Source of the DNA: Nocardioides sp. SYSU D00065
GTDB taxonomy: Bacteria; Actinomycetota; Actinomycetes; Propionibacteriales; Nocardioidaceae
Assembly (NCBI RefSeq): GCF_017916425.1
Contig: NZ_JAFMSX010000001.1
Span: 868,001 to 932,000 of the forward strand
Length of the DNA: 64,000 bases
Reading direction: 5' to 3'
The notes under the pieces are model-generated. The model did no database searches, was not told the DNA's origin, and saw nothing but the letters and a program-made list of their open reading frames with translations. The position numbers were made by a program, and so were the translations under genes. Shown here piece after piece: positions 63,223-64,000 of the stretch (positions are counted from its first letter, which is position 1; the number at the start of each line of letters is the position of its first letter).

Positions 63223-64000
63223 CGGGACCGCTCCTCCTTGAACACCACGCGCAGGTAGAGGGTGATGAAGACCGACGAGATGAGCATCATGATCACCGCG
63301 AGTGCCGAGCCGAACCCGTAGCGCGTGGCCTCGCCGATGACGTTCTGGCTCACCAGCGCGGCGATGATCTCGAGTCCGTTGCGGCCCTTGTTGATCACCC
63401 ACACCAGGTCGAAGGCGCGCAGCGACTCGATGACCACGATGACGATCACGATCATGTTGATCGGCCGCATCACCGGGAAGATCACGTGGAAGAAGGTGCG
63501 CACCTCGCTGGCCCCGTCCATCGCGGCCGCCTCGCGCAGCGACGCGTCCACGCCCTTCAGCCCGGCCAGGTAGATGAGCATGATGTAGCCGGTGTGGCGC
63601 CAGGCGGTGGCGACGAGCACCGCCCACAGGTTCACGTCGGGGTCGCCGTACCAGTCGACCGTGGTGCCGAACACCTGGTTGATCAGCCCCTGGTCGCGTG
63701 AGTAGAACAGCTGCCAGATGAAGCCGATGAGCGCCAGCGACAGCACCACGGGCATGTAGAAGGCGGTCTGGTAGAACCGGCTCCCCCGCATCTCGCGGTC
63801 CAGCACCACCGCCAGCACGACCCCGAGGATCGTCGGCAGGACGAAGAGGAACGCCAACCAGATGAGGTTGTGCTGGATCGCCGGCCAGAACGGGGGGTAG
63901 ATGGTGGTGATGTCCTCGTAGTTCTGCAGTCCGACCCACTCGATGGTGTCGAGGCCGCCGAAGCCGTTCCAGCGGGTGAAGGACAGCAGCACCGAGCCGA
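63219..64000 (-). CDS. Carbohydrate ABC transporter permease (MalF-like), 5' end outside window
   Basis: The reading frame is open to the window end; 260 residues are visible. It shows several membrane helices (WLAFLFVLPTILGVVLAVVLDREMRGSRFYQTAFYMPVVLSLALIGFIWQLFY) and the EAA loop REAAAMDGASEVRTFFHVIFPVMRPINMIVIVIVVIESLRAFDLVWVI. Its binding protein is presumably just beyond 64000. Confidence 0.87.
   Translation of the reverse strand, partial: GSVLLSFTRWNGFGGLDTIEWVGLQNYEDITTIYPPFWPAIQHNLIWLAFLFVLPTILGVVLAVVLDREMRGSRFYQTAFYMPVVLSLALIGFIWQLFYSRDQGLINQVFGTTVDWYGDPDVNLWAVLVATAWRHTGYIMLIYLAGLKGVDASLREAAAMDGASEVRTFFHVIFPVMRPINMIVIVIVVIESLRAFDLVWVINKGRNGLEIIAALVSQNVIGEATRYGFGSALAVIMMLISSVFITLYLRVVFKEERSR

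Overview
The window is about 72% GC by eye, gene-dense, and coded almost entirely with G/C-ending codons. Many genes start with GTG and have stop/start overlaps of the GTGA or ATGA type. Gene content (PhoH2, DUF4245, DUF6542, a LpqY-SugABC-like importer, a GlcNAc PTS with a DasR-like GntR, a Micrococcus/Nocardioides-type SLT protein) and the frequent leaderless promoters point to a chromosomal segment of an actinobacterium, most likely Nocardioides or a close relative of the Nocardioidaceae. No rRNA, tRNA, CRISPR, integrase or transposase was seen.

Backbone: ychF, the DUF6542 gene, ispH, xseA-xseB, DUF4245, glpX, fumarase, phoH2, a cis-prenyltransferase and hemolysin III occur in the same general order as the Mycobacterium tuberculosis Rv1112-Rv1085c region, but spread out by inserted accessory genes. 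The window is therefore an old conserved neighbourhood with islands in it.

Layout. 0-2.3 kb: end of an ArsR-like regulator, an SRPBCC protein and a secreted CARDB protein. 2.3-7.5 kb: ychF, two paralogous secreted metzincin proteases that share a nearly identical 3' segment, and a YdbS/YdbT PH-domain pair between them. 7.6-16.6 kb: xth, an MFS transporter, a GlxA-type regulator, rmuC, DUF6542, a YciO/Sua5 protein, ispH, xseAB, an ABABA hairpin array and DUF4245. 16.8-19.8 kb: a TOBE regulator and modABC (molybdate import). 19.8-23 kb: glpX, an alpha/beta hydrolase, galK. 23.1-27.5 kb: a LpqY-SugABC-like sugar importer. 27.7-34.5 kb: DUF1707 protein, a CapA-M15 fusion lipoprotein, a flavin monooxygenase, a PEP-mutase-family enzyme, a small membrane protein, class I fumarase. 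34.5-41 kb: a DUF559 endonuclease-like gene bracketed by palindromic repeats, a CarH-like B12 photoreceptor-type repressor, a spermidine-synthase-like enzyme, a penicillin-binding protein, class II fumarase. 40.8-42.3 kb: a TetR/flavodoxin-type oxidoreductase operon with a clear operator. 42.3-48 kb: one 1,888-residue secreted GH92 mannosidase-phosphatase fusion. 48-50.8 kb: small lipoproteins, a thioredoxin-family remnant and an S51 peptidase. 50.9-57.2 kb: SLT transglycosylase, PhoH2, cis-prenyltransferase, hemolysin III, a DUF1353 membrane protein, YihY. 57.2-61.8 kb: N-acetylglucosamine PTS regulon (HAD, IIA, IIB divergent from GntR, IIC, nagA). 61.8-62.2 kb: a 142-bp palindromic tandem array. 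62.3-64 kb: the start of a second sugar ABC importer, cut by the window end.

The observations I would follow first are: (1) the GH92-phosphatase fusion, whose GH92 general acid reads as Gln, as in the known mannose-1-phosphodiester-cleaving GH92, which suggests a one-polypeptide uncap-and-dephosphorylate enzyme for phosphomannan; (2) several families of intergenic palindromic repeats, some of which supply stop codons and C-termini to neighbouring genes; and (3) a recurrent -10/N6/start-codon layout that predicts leaderless mRNAs for roughly a third of the transcription units.
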